Shown here one piece after another: positions 1-8,409 of a stretch of 64,000 nucleotides of DNA (the first letter of the stretch is position 1; every line of letters starts with the position of its first letter). Source of the stretch: Cyanobacterium sp. Dongsha4 (GTDB lineage: Bacteria > Cyanobacteriota > Cyanobacteriia > Cyanobacteriales > Cyanobacteriaceae); the NCBI RefSeq assembly GCF_036345015.1, contig NZ_CP084098.1, positions 2,493,326-2,557,325 on the forward strand. The letters are read 5' to 3'. The position numbers were made by a program, and so were the translations under genes. The notes under the pieces were generated by a model. That model was not told where the DNA came from. It was given only the letters and a program-made list of their open reading frames with translations, and did not search any database.

Positions 1-31
1 CAAATGATTTAGGATTGCTATATAGAAAAAA

Positions 32-3000
32 ATGACTCATTTACTAAAAACACTCTTATTTTTATTGTCTCTGGGAGTAATTGATTTTTATATTAATATT
101 TTTCCCCTCAAAGCAATAGCTGTTTCTCAAAATATAATCGTGCAAAATTCTGATAATGAAAAATATACAGAAGCAGAAAAATTATATGAGCAGTTATTCA
201 GTTTATATCAACAAGGAAAATACCAAGAAGCAATCCCCATCGCTGAAAAAATCATTGTTTTAGCCAAAGAATTAGTTGGAGAAAAGCACCCCGACACTGC
301 AGAAGCTATTAATAACTTAGGCACTCTGTATCGAGAAATAGGAGACTATAAAAAAGCAGAAGACTACTATCAACAGGCTTTGAGTATTTATCGGGAGGTA
401 GTAGGAAATAAGCACCCCGGCACAGCTTCTTCTTTAAATACTTTAGCAGGTTTATATTACTATCAAGGTAAGTATCGGGAAGCAGAAAAAATTTATCAAG
501 AAGTATTAGCAATTCAAAGGGAAGTTTTAGGAGAAAAGGATATTGCTACTGCCACCACCCTTAATAATTTAGCTTTACTCTATCAAAATCAGGGTAATTA
601 CGAAGCGGCACAACCTTTGTATGAGGAGGCTTTACAGGTTTACTTTTTGGTTTTGGGGGAAAATCATCCCGACACCGCAACAGCGATGAATAATCTGGGG
701 CTACTTTATCAGTATCAAGGAGATTATCAAAAAGCCCAAAATTTCTATGAAAGGGCATTAACCGTAAGGAAACAAGTTTCAGGTCAAAAAAGTCCTGACG
801 TTGCCCAAACCCTCAATAATATGGCTTTATTGGCGGAGAATAGGGGAGATTATCCAAGGTCTGAAGCCCTCTATAAAGAAGCGATCGCAATTTATCGAGA
901 AGTATTAGGAAATAACCATCCTGAAACCGCTACCAGTTTAAATAATTTGGGATTATTGTACTATTATCAAGGTAATTATAGCGCCGCCGAGCCTTTATTT
1001 AAAGAAACATTAGCTATTCGTCAACAAATTCTAGGGGCAAAGCATCCCGATGTAGCCTTATCTCTCAACAATTTAGCATTGCTTTATCATAGTAAAGGTA
1101 ATCATCAAGAAGCAGAATCATTATATCAAGATGCGATCGCAATTCAAAAAGAAGTATTAGGAGAAAACCACCCCAACACCGCCACCAGTCTTAACAATTT
1201 GGGGGAATTATATCGTATTCAAGGCAATTACGAATCTGCCCAACCCCTCTATCAAGAAAGCCTTACCATTCGTTTAAAAGTCTTAGGAGAGAAACATCCT
1301 GATACCGCCCAATCTCTCAATAATTTGGCACTACTTTACTACAGTTTAGGAGACTATCAAACCGCCGAAGAATTATATCAACAAGCCCTACAAATCAATC
1401 AAGAGGTATTAGGTGAAAAACATCCTTTTACAGCCACCTCATTTAATAACTTAGGAGAATTGTACCGTGTTCAAGGAAAGTACGAAACTGCTATACCTTT
1501 TTATCAAAAATCTTTAGCCATTAGAAAAGAAATATTAGGCGAAAATCATCCAGATGTTGCTCAATCTCTCAATAACCTAGCCTTGCTTTATTATAATCAG
1601 GGTAACTATCAATCTGCTGAACCTCTCTACAAACAAGCCATAACGATTCAAGAAAAAGTTTTTGGCGAAAATCATCCCGACAATGCCACCTATCTCAACA
1701 ACTTGGCAATGGTTTACTGGGCAACAGATAAATTAGATTCTACCTTAGATTATCTTACCCAAGGTGCAAACGTAGAAGAATTTAACCTTGCTGAATTTCT
1801 TAACAGTAGTGGTGATGAATTAAGAAAACAAGCCTATATTAATACCCTTTACGGTACGACAAATTGGACTGTTTCTCTACATCTAAACTATGCACCAGAG
1901 AATCAAAAAGCCACAGATTTAGCATTAACTACAATTCTACGCAGAAAAGGAAGAGTATTAGATGCGATGAGTAATATCGTTTCTACTCTACGGCAAAATA
2001 GCAATCGGGAAACAGAAAAAATCTTTAACACCTTAGCCGAAAAAAGAAGTCAACTCGCCTCTTTAACCTTACAAGGAGTGGGGAAAATGTCTCCTACTCT
2101 CTATAGTGAATTAATTGCTAGTTTAGAGCAAAATATCCGTCAACTAGAAACAGATTTATCCAATAACAGTGCGGAATTTCGGACACTGAATGAAGAAATA
2201 ACCCTTTCGACTATTGCTCAACAAATACCTGAAAATACAGTTTTAATAGAGTATATTGTTTACTATCCTTTTGAGCCAAAAACAGAAACTTGGGAAAAAC
2301 CACGTTATGGAGTCTATGTTTTAGATCATAATGGTAAATCTCAGGGTATTGATTTAGGTGAAACAGAAATTATTGATCAATTAGTAGAGCATTTTCGTGG
2401 TAATTTAGCTTACGGTGATACTAATGATTTAGATAATCTAAACAAATATGCACAGCAACTCTATAAGCTAATTTTTGAGCCACTTTTACCCTTACTAAAT
2501 AACAAAAAAACTCTCTTAGTTTCTCCTGATAGTCAACTCAACTTAATTCCTTTTGCCGCTTTACAAGATAATCAAGGTAAATATTTAGTAGAAGACTATT
2601 CCATTAGTTATCTTACCAGTGGGCGAGACTTGCTCAGACTCAAAACTCAATTTCAATCTCAATCCCAAGCTATTATCGTAGCTAATCCTACCTACGACTT
2701 GAAAATTAATAACGATGCAAATTTTATGGCAATGAGTCGGGGAGCAAATTTGCGGGGAGGAGACTTAGACGCTTTACAATGGTGCTGTACTGCTTTGTCT
2801 GGTACAAAAGCGGAAGCCGAAGCAATTATCCCTTTACTATCTCAGCCATTAGTCTATACGGAAAAGGATGCTTTAATTACTAATATCACGGGGATAAAAG
2901 CACCTAAAATCTTACACTTAGCCACCCATGGCTTCTTTTTACCCGATGTTAAAAATTCTCCTCCTCCCACTTTATCTGATACCCAAAACAATCTTGAAGC

Positions 3001-3436
3001 AAATATTATTACAAGCGAAAATCCATTGTTGCGATCGGGTTTAGCCTTAACGGGATTTAATCCTCAAGGAAATCAAATGAGTGGTGCATTGACGGCGTTA
3101 GATGCTTCTAGCCTATATTTATGGGGAACAAAATTAGTGGTTTTATCTGCCTGTCAAACGGGAGTAGGAGACGTAAAAAATGGGGATGGGGTTTATGGAT
3201 TAAGAAGGGCTTTTGTCTTGGCAGGGGCAGAAAGTCAATTAATGAGTTTATGGGATGTTTATGATGAAGGCACAAAAGATTTAATGATTAAATACTATCA
3301 AAGACTTACTCACGGGGAGGGAAGATCAGAAGCACTGCGCAACGTACAATTAGAAATGTTAAAGAGCGAAAAATACCATCATCCTGTTTTTTGGGCGGCG
3401 TTTATTCCTTCGGGGGATTGGCGAACTATTGAGTAG
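32..3436 (+). CDS. TPR-repeat protein with C-terminal CHAT caspase-like protease domain
   Basis: The first 30 or so residues form a hydrophobic N-terminal segment ending near PLKAIA, likely a signal peptide or membrane anchor. Residues about 55-570 are about twelve 42-residue tetratricopeptide repeats of the kinesin-light-chain type (core NNLALLYxxQGxYxxAExLY, linker GExHPDTA). A linker of about 250 residues follows. The C-terminal third is a CHAT domain with the catalytic His in LHLATHGFF (H966) and Cys in SACQTGVG (C1041), both present, so peptidase activity is plausible. TPR-CHAT proteins are common in filamentous and unicellular cyanobacteria, and most have no known substrate. Even- and odd-numbered repeats resemble each other, which suggests expansion by two-repeat units. 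No partner gene lies upstream inside the window and psb28 is convergent downstream, so nothing nearby names a substrate. The family call is firm and the function unknown. Confidence 0.93.
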   Translation: MTHLLKTLLFLLSLGVIDFYINIFPLKAIAVSQNIIVQNSDNEKYTEAEKLYEQLFSLYQQGKYQEAIPIAEKIIVLAKELVGEKHPDTAEAINNLGTLYREIGDYKKAEDYYQQALSIYREVVGNKHPGTASSLNTLAGLYYYQGKYREAEKIYQEVLAIQREVLGEKDIATATTLNNLALLYQNQGNYEAAQPLYEEALQVYFLVLGENHPDTATAMNNLGLLYQYQGDYQKAQNFYERALTVRKQVSGQKSPDVAQTLNNMALLAENRGDYPRSEALYKEAIAIYREVLGNNHPETATSLNNLGLLYYYQGNYSAAEPLFKETLAIRQQILGAKHPDVALSLNNLALLYHSKGNHQEAESLYQDAIAIQKEVLGENHPNTATSLNNLGELYRIQGNYESAQPLYQESLTIRLKVLGEKHPDTAQSLNNLALLYYSLGDYQTAEELYQQALQINQEVLGEKHPFTATSFNNLGELYRVQGKYETAIPFYQKSLAIRKEILGENHPDVAQSLNNLALLYYNQGNYQSAEPLYKQAITIQEKVFGENHPDNATYLNNLAMVYWATDKLDSTLDYLTQGANVEEFNLAEFLNSSGDELRKQAYINTLYGTTNWTVSLHLNYAPENQKATDLALTTILRRKGRVLDAMSNIVSTLRQNSNRETEKIFNTLAEKRSQLASLTLQGVGKMSPTLYSELIASLEQNIRQLETDLSNNSAEFRTLNEEITLSTIAQQIPENTVLIEYIVYYPFEPKTETWEKPRYGVYVLDHNGKSQGIDLGETEIIDQLVEHFRGNLAYGDTNDLDNLNKYAQQLYKLIFEPLLPLLNNKKTLLVSPDSQLNLIPFAALQDNQGKYLVEDYSISYLTSGRDLLRLKTQFQSQSQAIIVANPTYDLKINNDANFMAMSRGANLRGGDLDALQWCCTALSGTKAEAEAIIPLLSQPLVYTEKDALITNITGIKAPKILHLATHGFFLPDVKNSPPPTLSDTQNNLEANIITSENPLLRSGLALTGFNPQGNQMSGALTALDASSLYLWGTKLVVLSACQTGVGDVKNGDGVYGLRRAFVLAGAESQLMSLWDVYDEGTKDLMIKYYQRLTHGEGRSEALRNVQLEMLKSEKYHHPVFWAAFIPSGDWRTIE

Positions 3437-3450
3437 TAATCATTAATTTG

Positions 3451-3634
3451 GTTGGTGTTAGGGGGATGGGGGGTTAGGAGTTCGGGGTTAGGAGTTCGGG
3501 GTTCGGAGTTAGGAGTTAAGAGTTAGAAGTTATCATCAACTATTTACCTTTGCCCTTTGCTCTTTTAACTTTGCCCCTTGCCCCTTGCCCTTTGACCTTT
3601 GACGTTTTTTCTTTGCTTTTTGCCCCTTGCCCTT
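3451..3634. repeat. Short tandem heptamer-type repeat cluster
   Basis: The 3' spacer of the TPR-CHAT gene (about 360 bases before the next small gene) holds a G-rich half built from GGGGTTAGGAGTTCGG variants and then, after an AT-rich break, a C-rich half built from TTTGCCC and CCTTGCC units. The same two halves recur in many spacers of this window. No coding potential is seen in it. Confidence 0.75.
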
Positions 3635-3796
3635 ATTAACTTTTCTCCTTGTGCTAAATATAATTAAAGTTAACGTAAAGTAAAAGTTAAGATCGTCTTC
3701 TTAATTACAGTTATCTTGAAAATCATTGCTATCATAGTTATTACTAACAATCTAAAACAATAATATTTAATTAACGTTAAATTTATCAATCTATTT

Positions 3797-3970
3797 ATGG
3801 AAGCTGGCGAACCGTCGAGGAAGAAAAAAGGTATTAAGCAAGTATCTGTGGAGATTTTAGGTACATTGATTGCTTTAACAACTTTGACTATACCTATCTT
3901 TTTAATCACCAATTTTTCAGATAACTCCAATTCTTCCCCTGCGAAATCTTTGTTATTGATACCAAAATAG
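3797..3970 (+). CDS. Small single-span membrane protein, 57 aa
   Basis: A 57-codon reading frame with a basic N-terminus (PSRKKKGIK) is followed by one hydrophobic helix (residues about 18-40, VEILGTLIALTTLTIPIFLI) and a Ser/Asn-rich tail. This is the layout of a single-pass protein with its N-terminus in the cytoplasm. Short proteins of this pattern, with an EILGTLIAL-like core, occur in cyanobacteria, but I cannot name a family. It is convergent with psb28, with 73 bases between the stops. A reading frame on the opposite strand over 3670-3930 is judged a shadow because it lacks this organised architecture. The main doubt is size: no ribosome-binding site is obvious before the ATG. Confidence 0.55.
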   Translation: MEAGEPSRKKKGIKQVSVEILGTLIALTTLTIPIFLITNFSDNSNSSPAKSLLLIPK

Positions 3971-4043
3971 TTTTTTCTGTCGATGGTGTCAAGGGAGTCG
4001 GCATGATTACCATAATCAACCGAACTCTTATGTCCTAATGGAA

Positions 4044-4379
4044 TTATGATTTAGTGAAACCAAGACCATTCTCTTGAGCGTAACGTTCCATAAAACGCAT
4101 AAAACGATCCCACTCTTCAGGGTTTTTTATAACGTAGATAGCTTCGATCGCAGTTGGTTCACCATTCACGAATTTACATTTTACCTCACGAGTGACTAAC
4201 TCTCCTTCTTCATCAATTAAGTACATCCCCGTTACTTCTTGAGTATTACCACTATCGAGAATTTTAGTGCTTTCAAAGCGAAAAGTTGCAGTGCCATTAC
4301 TACCATCACGGGAACGAGTCATTCTAACATCAGGAATAGATTCTTCTACAACACCTTGTGCAAATTCAATTCTAGCCAT
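4044..4379 (-). CDS. psb28: Photosystem II assembly/reaction-centre protein Psb28
   Basis: The 111-residue product has the Psb28 hallmarks: start [10 protein letters not shown], central [16 protein letters not shown], and C-terminal [23 protein letters not shown]. Psb28 is a cytoplasmic-side thylakoid protein that binds CP47-containing PSII assembly intermediates and is absent from mature PSII. I chose the ATG at 4379 rather than the in-frame TTG six bases upstream because the AGGAAA motif is well spaced for the ATG and because family members begin MA-(K/R)-I. The gene stands alone, convergent with the small membrane-protein gene and followed upstream by plsC on the same strand. Length matches the family. 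Confidence 0.95.
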   Translation of the reverse strand: MARIEFAQGVVEESIPDVRMTRSRDGSNGTATFRFESTKILDSGNTQEVTGMYLIDEEGELVTREVKCKFVNGEPTAIEAIYVIKNPEEWDRFMRFMERYAQENGLGFTKS

Positions 4380-4474
4380 TGACAAATTTCCTTTTTTATC
4401 TTGATCTTATTAAACTATATACTTATCTATCATCTCACACCATTGGCCATCAAGGTTTAAATTTAGCAAAACCT

Positions 4475-4520
4475 TTTCGGGGTTAGGGGTTCGGAGTTTG
4501 TAATTATCAGTTTTCAATTA
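4475..4520. repeat. Short G-rich repeat fragment
   Basis: The spacer between psb28 and plsC carries one short piece of the same GGGGTTAGGGGTTCGGAG unit seen in larger clusters elsewhere, followed by AT-rich TATCAGTT direct repeats. Confidence 0.5.
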
Positions 4521-4524
4521 TCAG

Positions 4525-5172
4525 TTATTCATTACTCACTAATTGATTAATTGCTGAAGCACATTGGGCGGTAACATTTTCTAAATCTTCCTTTTTTCCA
4601 GAGGTTGGAGGGGGAATAATATCGCCGATTTTAATATGGACTTTCACTGACTTGGGTAGTTTTTTACCTTTGACCACTATTTTTTCTGTCCCACATAAGG
4701 CAACAGGTAGTAATGGGGCTTGGGCTTTAGCGGCGATGAGGGCGGCCCCTAATTTTGGATCGTGGATTTTACCATCTGGGGTGCGTGTGCCTTCTATAAA
4801 AATCCCCGTTGCCCATCCTTCTTCTAATCGGGAAACTGCTTGACGAATGGCTCTGCGATCGAATCCTTCCCTATTGACAGGATAAGCTCCAAGACTTTTA
4901 ATTAGATTACCAAAAAATCCCTCTGTGAACAACTCTTGTTTTGCCATGTAAGAAACAGGGCGAGGAATCCCGGCAGAAAGTAAAGGAGGATCAAAAACAC
5001 TTGCATGATTACTGACAACAATTAATTTACCCTCAAGGGGTACTTTTTCTTTACCTGTCACTTTTCCCCGAAAATAAGTACCAAAAATGGGCTTTACCAC
5101 AAAAGAGTTGACAAGATGATAAACTGTTTTTTTAGTTTTGACTATTTGATTATTGGTTTGATCCTGACTCAT
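4525..5172 (-). CDS. plsC: 1-acyl-sn-glycerol-3-phosphate acyltransferase (PlsC family)
   Basis: This 215-residue protein transfers an acyl chain to lysophosphatidic acid to make phosphatidic acid at the membrane. The acyltransferase motifs are visible in order: HX4D as NHASVFD (H56, D61), a GAYPVNREGFD block (residues about 95-105), and EGTR (127-130) followed by a glycine/proline block. Length fits the bacterial PlsC family. It is divergent from the dacB-like gene, 71 bases away, so the two probably have back-to-back promoters in that gap. Which of the several cyanobacterial PlsC paralogues this is cannot be told from sequence alone. Confidence 0.9.
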   Translation of the reverse strand: MSQDQTNNQIVKTKKTVYHLVNSFVVKPIFGTYFRGKVTGKEKVPLEGKLIVVSNHASVFDPPLLSAGIPRPVSYMAKQELFTEGFFGNLIKSLGAYPVNREGFDRRAIRQAVSRLEEGWATGIFIEGTRTPDGKIHDPKLGAALIAAKAQAPLLPVALCGTEKIVVKGKKLPKSVKVHIKIGDIIPPPTSGKKEDLENVTAQCASAINQLVSNE

Positions 5173-5243
5173 TCTTTTCTACTCAAATATAAAGATATTG
5201 TTAAAATACTGAAAATCTGCGTTTAATTTTTCAATAAAATCTT

Positions 5244-6146
5244 ATGCCGAAAAAGCGACATCTTCTTAATTGGTTTTCTATTCTCACTGTAGCAACAACG
5301 GGTTCGGTTTCTGCCCAGACTATATTACCAGAATTGAATAACTTTGAACCGATACCTCAATCTGCTCCAACTTCTATCACTCCCCAATCAATTTTAATAC
5401 CAGTACCACCTCCACAACAGTCTCAACCCATGGGGACTTGTAATGCTTTTCTCGCTCCTGCCATTGAAGAAGTAATTAAACGTTATGGTGGTGGTTGGGG
5501 GATTTTGGTTGAAAGACTATCTGACGGAGAAGTGCTTTATCATTATAATGCCGATCGAGGTTTTATTCCTGCCTCTAACATGAAAATTTTGACCACTGCG
5601 GCGGCTCTACAAAGATTATCCCCTGAAACAAATATTAGTGCCAATAAATCCCTCAAAGAGTGGGTTGAGGTAACTAACTTGAGAAGTAATAATTATTATG
5701 CAGATACTTTACTTAAACGCATTGGGGGTGGTGCAACAGCTAAACAAATTTTAGCTAATATGGGCATTAATCCTAATGGTTTTCACTTTGCCGATGGTTC
5801 TGGTTTATCTCGTCGTAATCTCGCCACTCCTAGAATTTTAGTTGACACTTTGCGAGTTATGTATTCTAGTCCTCAACGAGATTTATTTTTCGCTTCCTTA
5901 CCCACTGCGGGGATGAGTGGCACTTTGCGTAATCGTATGAAGCAAACCCCTGTACAAGGAATTGTCCATGCTAAAACTGGTACTTTAACTGGGGTTCGAG
6001 CTTTATCTGGTTATTTGGATCATCGAGAATATGGTACTTTAATTTTTAGTATCCTTGCCAATGACTCTCGCCAATCTGGTACTGCTTTAGTACGTGCGAT
6101 CGATGAAATTGTGTTGATTCTTAATACTACTTCTCGTTGTCAGTAA
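5244..6146 (+). CDS. dacB: D-alanyl-D-alanine carboxypeptidase, PBP4 (peptidase S13) type
   Basis: A periplasmic low-molecular-mass penicillin-binding protein. An N-terminal signal peptide (residues 1-24, ending VSAQ) is followed by a Pro-rich linker, then the three serine-peptidase motifs SNMK (S111/K114), SNN (S148-N150) and KTG (244-246). Only 34 residues separate SxxK from SxN, whereas in E. coli PBP4 two inserted domains make this gap over 200. The product is therefore a compact S13 enzyme lacking those insertions, as I recall for other cyanobacterial members. FADGSGLSRRN precedes KTG as in the family. It probably trims peptidoglycan side chains. It is the first of four same-strand genes, but gaps of 69-108 bases make an operon uncertain. 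Confidence 0.9.
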   Translation: MPKKRHLLNWFSILTVATTGSVSAQTILPELNNFEPIPQSAPTSITPQSILIPVPPPQQSQPMGTCNAFLAPAIEEVIKRYGGGWGILVERLSDGEVLYHYNADRGFIPASNMKILTTAAALQRLSPETNISANKSLKEWVEVTNLRSNNYYADTLLKRIGGGATAKQILANMGINPNGFHFADGSGLSRRNLATPRILVDTLRVMYSSPQRDLFFASLPTAGMSGTLRNRMKQTPVQGIVHAKTGTLTGVRALSGYLDHREYGTLIFSILANDSRQSGTALVRAIDEIVLILNTTSRCQ

Positions 6147-6215
6147 TCCCCTGATTTTCGGTGTTAGGTGTTCGGTTTAAAATCATAATCTTAATTTTTA
6201 ATGACTAATTAATAT

Positions 6216-6596
6216 ATGAAAATTTACGTTCTTCTTTATAATGTCGGTACGGATAATGAAGGCATCCATACTCTACAAATCGGGAACAAAGATATGGTGT
6301 TAATGTTTGAATCAGAAGATGATGCCACTCGCTATGCCCTACTGTTGGAAGCTCAAGACTTTTATAGTCCGACAGTTGAATCTATTGATAGCGAAGAAAT
6401 AGAGGAATTTTGTACAGGGGCAGGATACGAGTGGAAATTAGTGACAGAAGGAATGTTAGAAATTCCACCAGAAATTAATGTTGAAGATACTGACTGGAAA
6501 GAAAGTGCTGATTATCCTGACGATGTCTCCTCCGAAGCCCAAATGTCTGCTTTTGAATTAGAGAGAATTCGTCGTCAACTTGAGGGCTTATTATAA
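6216..6596 (+). CDS. DUF3110-family protein
   Basis: A 126-residue acidic cytoplasmic protein. It starts MKIYVLLYNVGTDNEGIHTL and continues with a DMVLMFESEDDATRYALLLEAQDF segment, the pattern of the cyanobacterial and plastid DUF3110 family. No catalytic motif is seen and no function is known for the family. The C-terminal third is strongly acidic and ends in an amphipathic helix (FELERIRRQLEGLL). It follows the carboxypeptidase gene by 69 bases on the same strand. Confidence 0.8.
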   Translation: MKIYVLLYNVGTDNEGIHTLQIGNKDMVLMFESEDDATRYALLLEAQDFYSPTVESIDSEEIEEFCTGAGYEWKLVTEGMLEIPPEINVEDTDWKESADYPDDVSSEAQMSAFELERIRRQLEGLL

Positions 6597-6704
6597 CTCA
6601 CATTCTACATTTAGCTTTTTTATCCATCGTCTTTAGTGACCTATATTTCGGATGAAATCTATAATGATTTATAGAGATAATGATTAAAAGTAAATAGTAT
6701 CGTT

Positions 6705-7244
6705 ATGACAACCACAGCCGATGATGTATGGAAAATTCTAGCGGAATTAGCACAAGCTCAAAAAGAAACTGAGCGCCGCATGCAAGAAACTGATCGCCAA
6801 ATTGCAAGACTGAGTAAAGAAATAGGCAATTTAGGGGGAAAATGGGGGCGTTTTGTGGAAAATATGGTTGCTCCTGCTTGTGAGACGATATTTTTAAATC
6901 GGGGTATTCCTGTACATCAAGTAAGTCAAAGGGTGAAAAAAAAGCTCGATGGTAGAGTTTTAGAAATTGATGTTTTGGTGACAAATGAGGATCATGTTTT
7001 AGTGGTAGAGGTAAAAAGTAGTTTAGGGGTGGATAATGTGAAAGAATTAATCAGGGATTTACAGGAATTTAAAGAATTTTTCCCTGAATATAGTCAAAAA
7101 CAAGTATATGGAGCAGTAGCAGGAATTGAAATCGAAGAAGGGGCAGATAAATACGCTTATCGTCAGGGATTATTTGTCTTAACCCAATCAGGAGAAAATG
7201 TGGTGATTGTTAATGGTTCAGAATTTCAACCGAAAACTTGGTGA
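6705..7244 (+). CDS. Coiled-coil PD-(D/E)XK nuclease-superfamily protein
   Basis: Residues about 10-42 are a heptad-rich coiled coil (LAQAQKETERRMQETDRQIARL). The C-terminal 130 residues carry a PD-(D/E)XK-like core: helix glutamate E52 in RFVENM, D89 in LEIDVLV, and E102-V-K104 in VVEVKSS, with the expected beta-hairpin spacing. Proteins of this build (DUF3782-like) are abundant in cyanobacteria, usually as multicopy genes of unknown role. The core resembles Holliday-junction resolvases and restriction enzymes, so DNA cleavage is possible but unproven. The gene has its own AT-rich upstream region and no methylase or other restriction partner beside it. Confidence 0.75.
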   Translation: MTTTADDVWKILAELAQAQKETERRMQETDRQIARLSKEIGNLGGKWGRFVENMVAPACETIFLNRGIPVHQVSQRVKKKLDGRVLEIDVLVTNEDHVLVVEVKSSLGVDNVKELIRDLQEFKEFFPEYSQKQVYGAVAGIEIEEGADKYAYRQGLFVLTQSGENVVIVNGSEFQPKTW

Positions 7245-7332
7245 GAAAACTGTCGGTTTGTTGGTGCGTGTTGACTTAAAATAGGTTTCACATACTAATT
7301 ATCCTACAAATTCTTATTTCCTAATTTTTTTA

Positions 7333-8226
7333 ATGAACCGAGGACATCTTTTAACAGAACAAATCAACCAAGCTAGTGTTAATTTAGATCAACTTTCTCC
7401 CCTTGAAATTGTTGACTTATTTAATCAAGAAGACCAAAAAACCCTAGATGCGATCGCATCTTCTCGTCAAGAAATTGCCCAAACTATCGAAATCACCGCC
7501 CAACAATTAGGCAAGGGAGGACGATTATTTTACATAGGGGCAGGTACGAGTGGAAGATTGGGTGTTTTAGATGCGGCTGAGTGTCCCCCCACGTTTTGCA
7601 CTCCTCCCACCATGGTACAGGGCATTCTCGCAGGAGGAAAAGAAGCATTAGTAAAAAGTTCCGAAGCCCTCGAAGATAGACAAGAAGACGGGGCAAAAGC
7701 CATGATTGACCATAATATCGGCAACCTTGATGTGGTAATCGGTATCACGGCTGGAGGTACAACCCCCTATGTTCATGGAGCATTACAAGAAGCAAAAAAA
7801 AGAGGTGCGATCGCAGTTGCCATAAGTTGTGTACCAAAAGAACAAGTATCCATACCAGCAGACATTGATATTCGTTTGCTCACGGGAGCTGAAATTTTAG
7901 CAGGTTCAACCCGTCTAAAAGCAGGTACAGTAACAAAAATGGCATTAAATATTATCTCTACAGGAGTAATGGTGCAATTGGGCAAAGTTTACGGTAATCG
8001 CATGATAGATGTTTCCGTTACCAATAGTAAATTAGAAGACAGAGCATTGAGAATTATCTCTGATTTGACAGGTTTGGATAGAGAAAAAGCTCAAAACTTG
8101 TTATCGGCGAGTGGATCTAAGGTAAAATTAGCATTATTAATGTACTGGACTAATACAAGTAAAGCAGAAGCCGAAACTTTATTAGCTCAAAATAACGGTA
8201 ATTTACGCCAAGCAATCAATAATTAG
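7333..8226 (+). CDS. murQ: N-acetylmuramic acid 6-phosphate etherase
   Basis: MurQ cleaves the lactyl ether of MurNAc-6-phosphate to give GlcNAc-6-phosphate and lactate in cell-wall recycling. The 297-residue product shows the SIS-domain signature GAGTSGRLGVLDAAECPPTF and the conserved downstream block AEILAGSTRLKAGTVTKMALN, and it has the full family length. No anmK, murP or PTS gene is adjacent, so the recycling pathway must be completed elsewhere. The tail LLAQNNGNLRQAI matches the usual UBA-like C-terminus. The function call is strong. Confidence 0.95.
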   Translation: MNRGHLLTEQINQASVNLDQLSPLEIVDLFNQEDQKTLDAIASSRQEIAQTIEITAQQLGKGGRLFYIGAGTSGRLGVLDAAECPPTFCTPPTMVQGILAGGKEALVKSSEALEDRQEDGAKAMIDHNIGNLDVVIGITAGGTTPYVHGALQEAKKRGAIAVAISCVPKEQVSIPADIDIRLLTGAEILAGSTRLKAGTVTKMALNIISTGVMVQLGKVYGNRMIDVSVTNSKLEDRALRIISDLTGLDREKAQNLLSASGSKVKLALLMYWTNTSKAEAETLLAQNNGNLRQAINN

Positions 8227-8409
8227 GAATTAGGAATTGGGAATTAGTATTACCAATTATTGCTAAAAAAAGTGTTAAGTGTTAGGTTAAATCAAAAAAT
8301 CTTAAACCTTAACCCTTTTATTCTGAATAGTTAACATTTAATTAATATAAAAACTAATTTATTTAGCTTATTTCAATATTATTATCCTTACTAAATATTT
8401 AAAATAATT

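Noticed and set aside
300-1740. Regular DNA repeats that could suggest a CRISPR array
   Set aside because: The repeats are 126-bp in-frame TPR units of a protein gene, not 23-40 bp repeats with unique spacers.
3670-3930. Reading frame of 86 codons on the minus strand
   Set aside because: It overlaps the plus-strand 57-codon gene, which has a coherent basic-helix-tail layout. The minus frame has no recognisable organisation.
6705-7244. PD-(D/E)XK gene as part of a restriction-modification system
   Set aside because: No methyltransferase or specificity gene is adjacent, and such proteins are common solitary genes in cyanobacteria.
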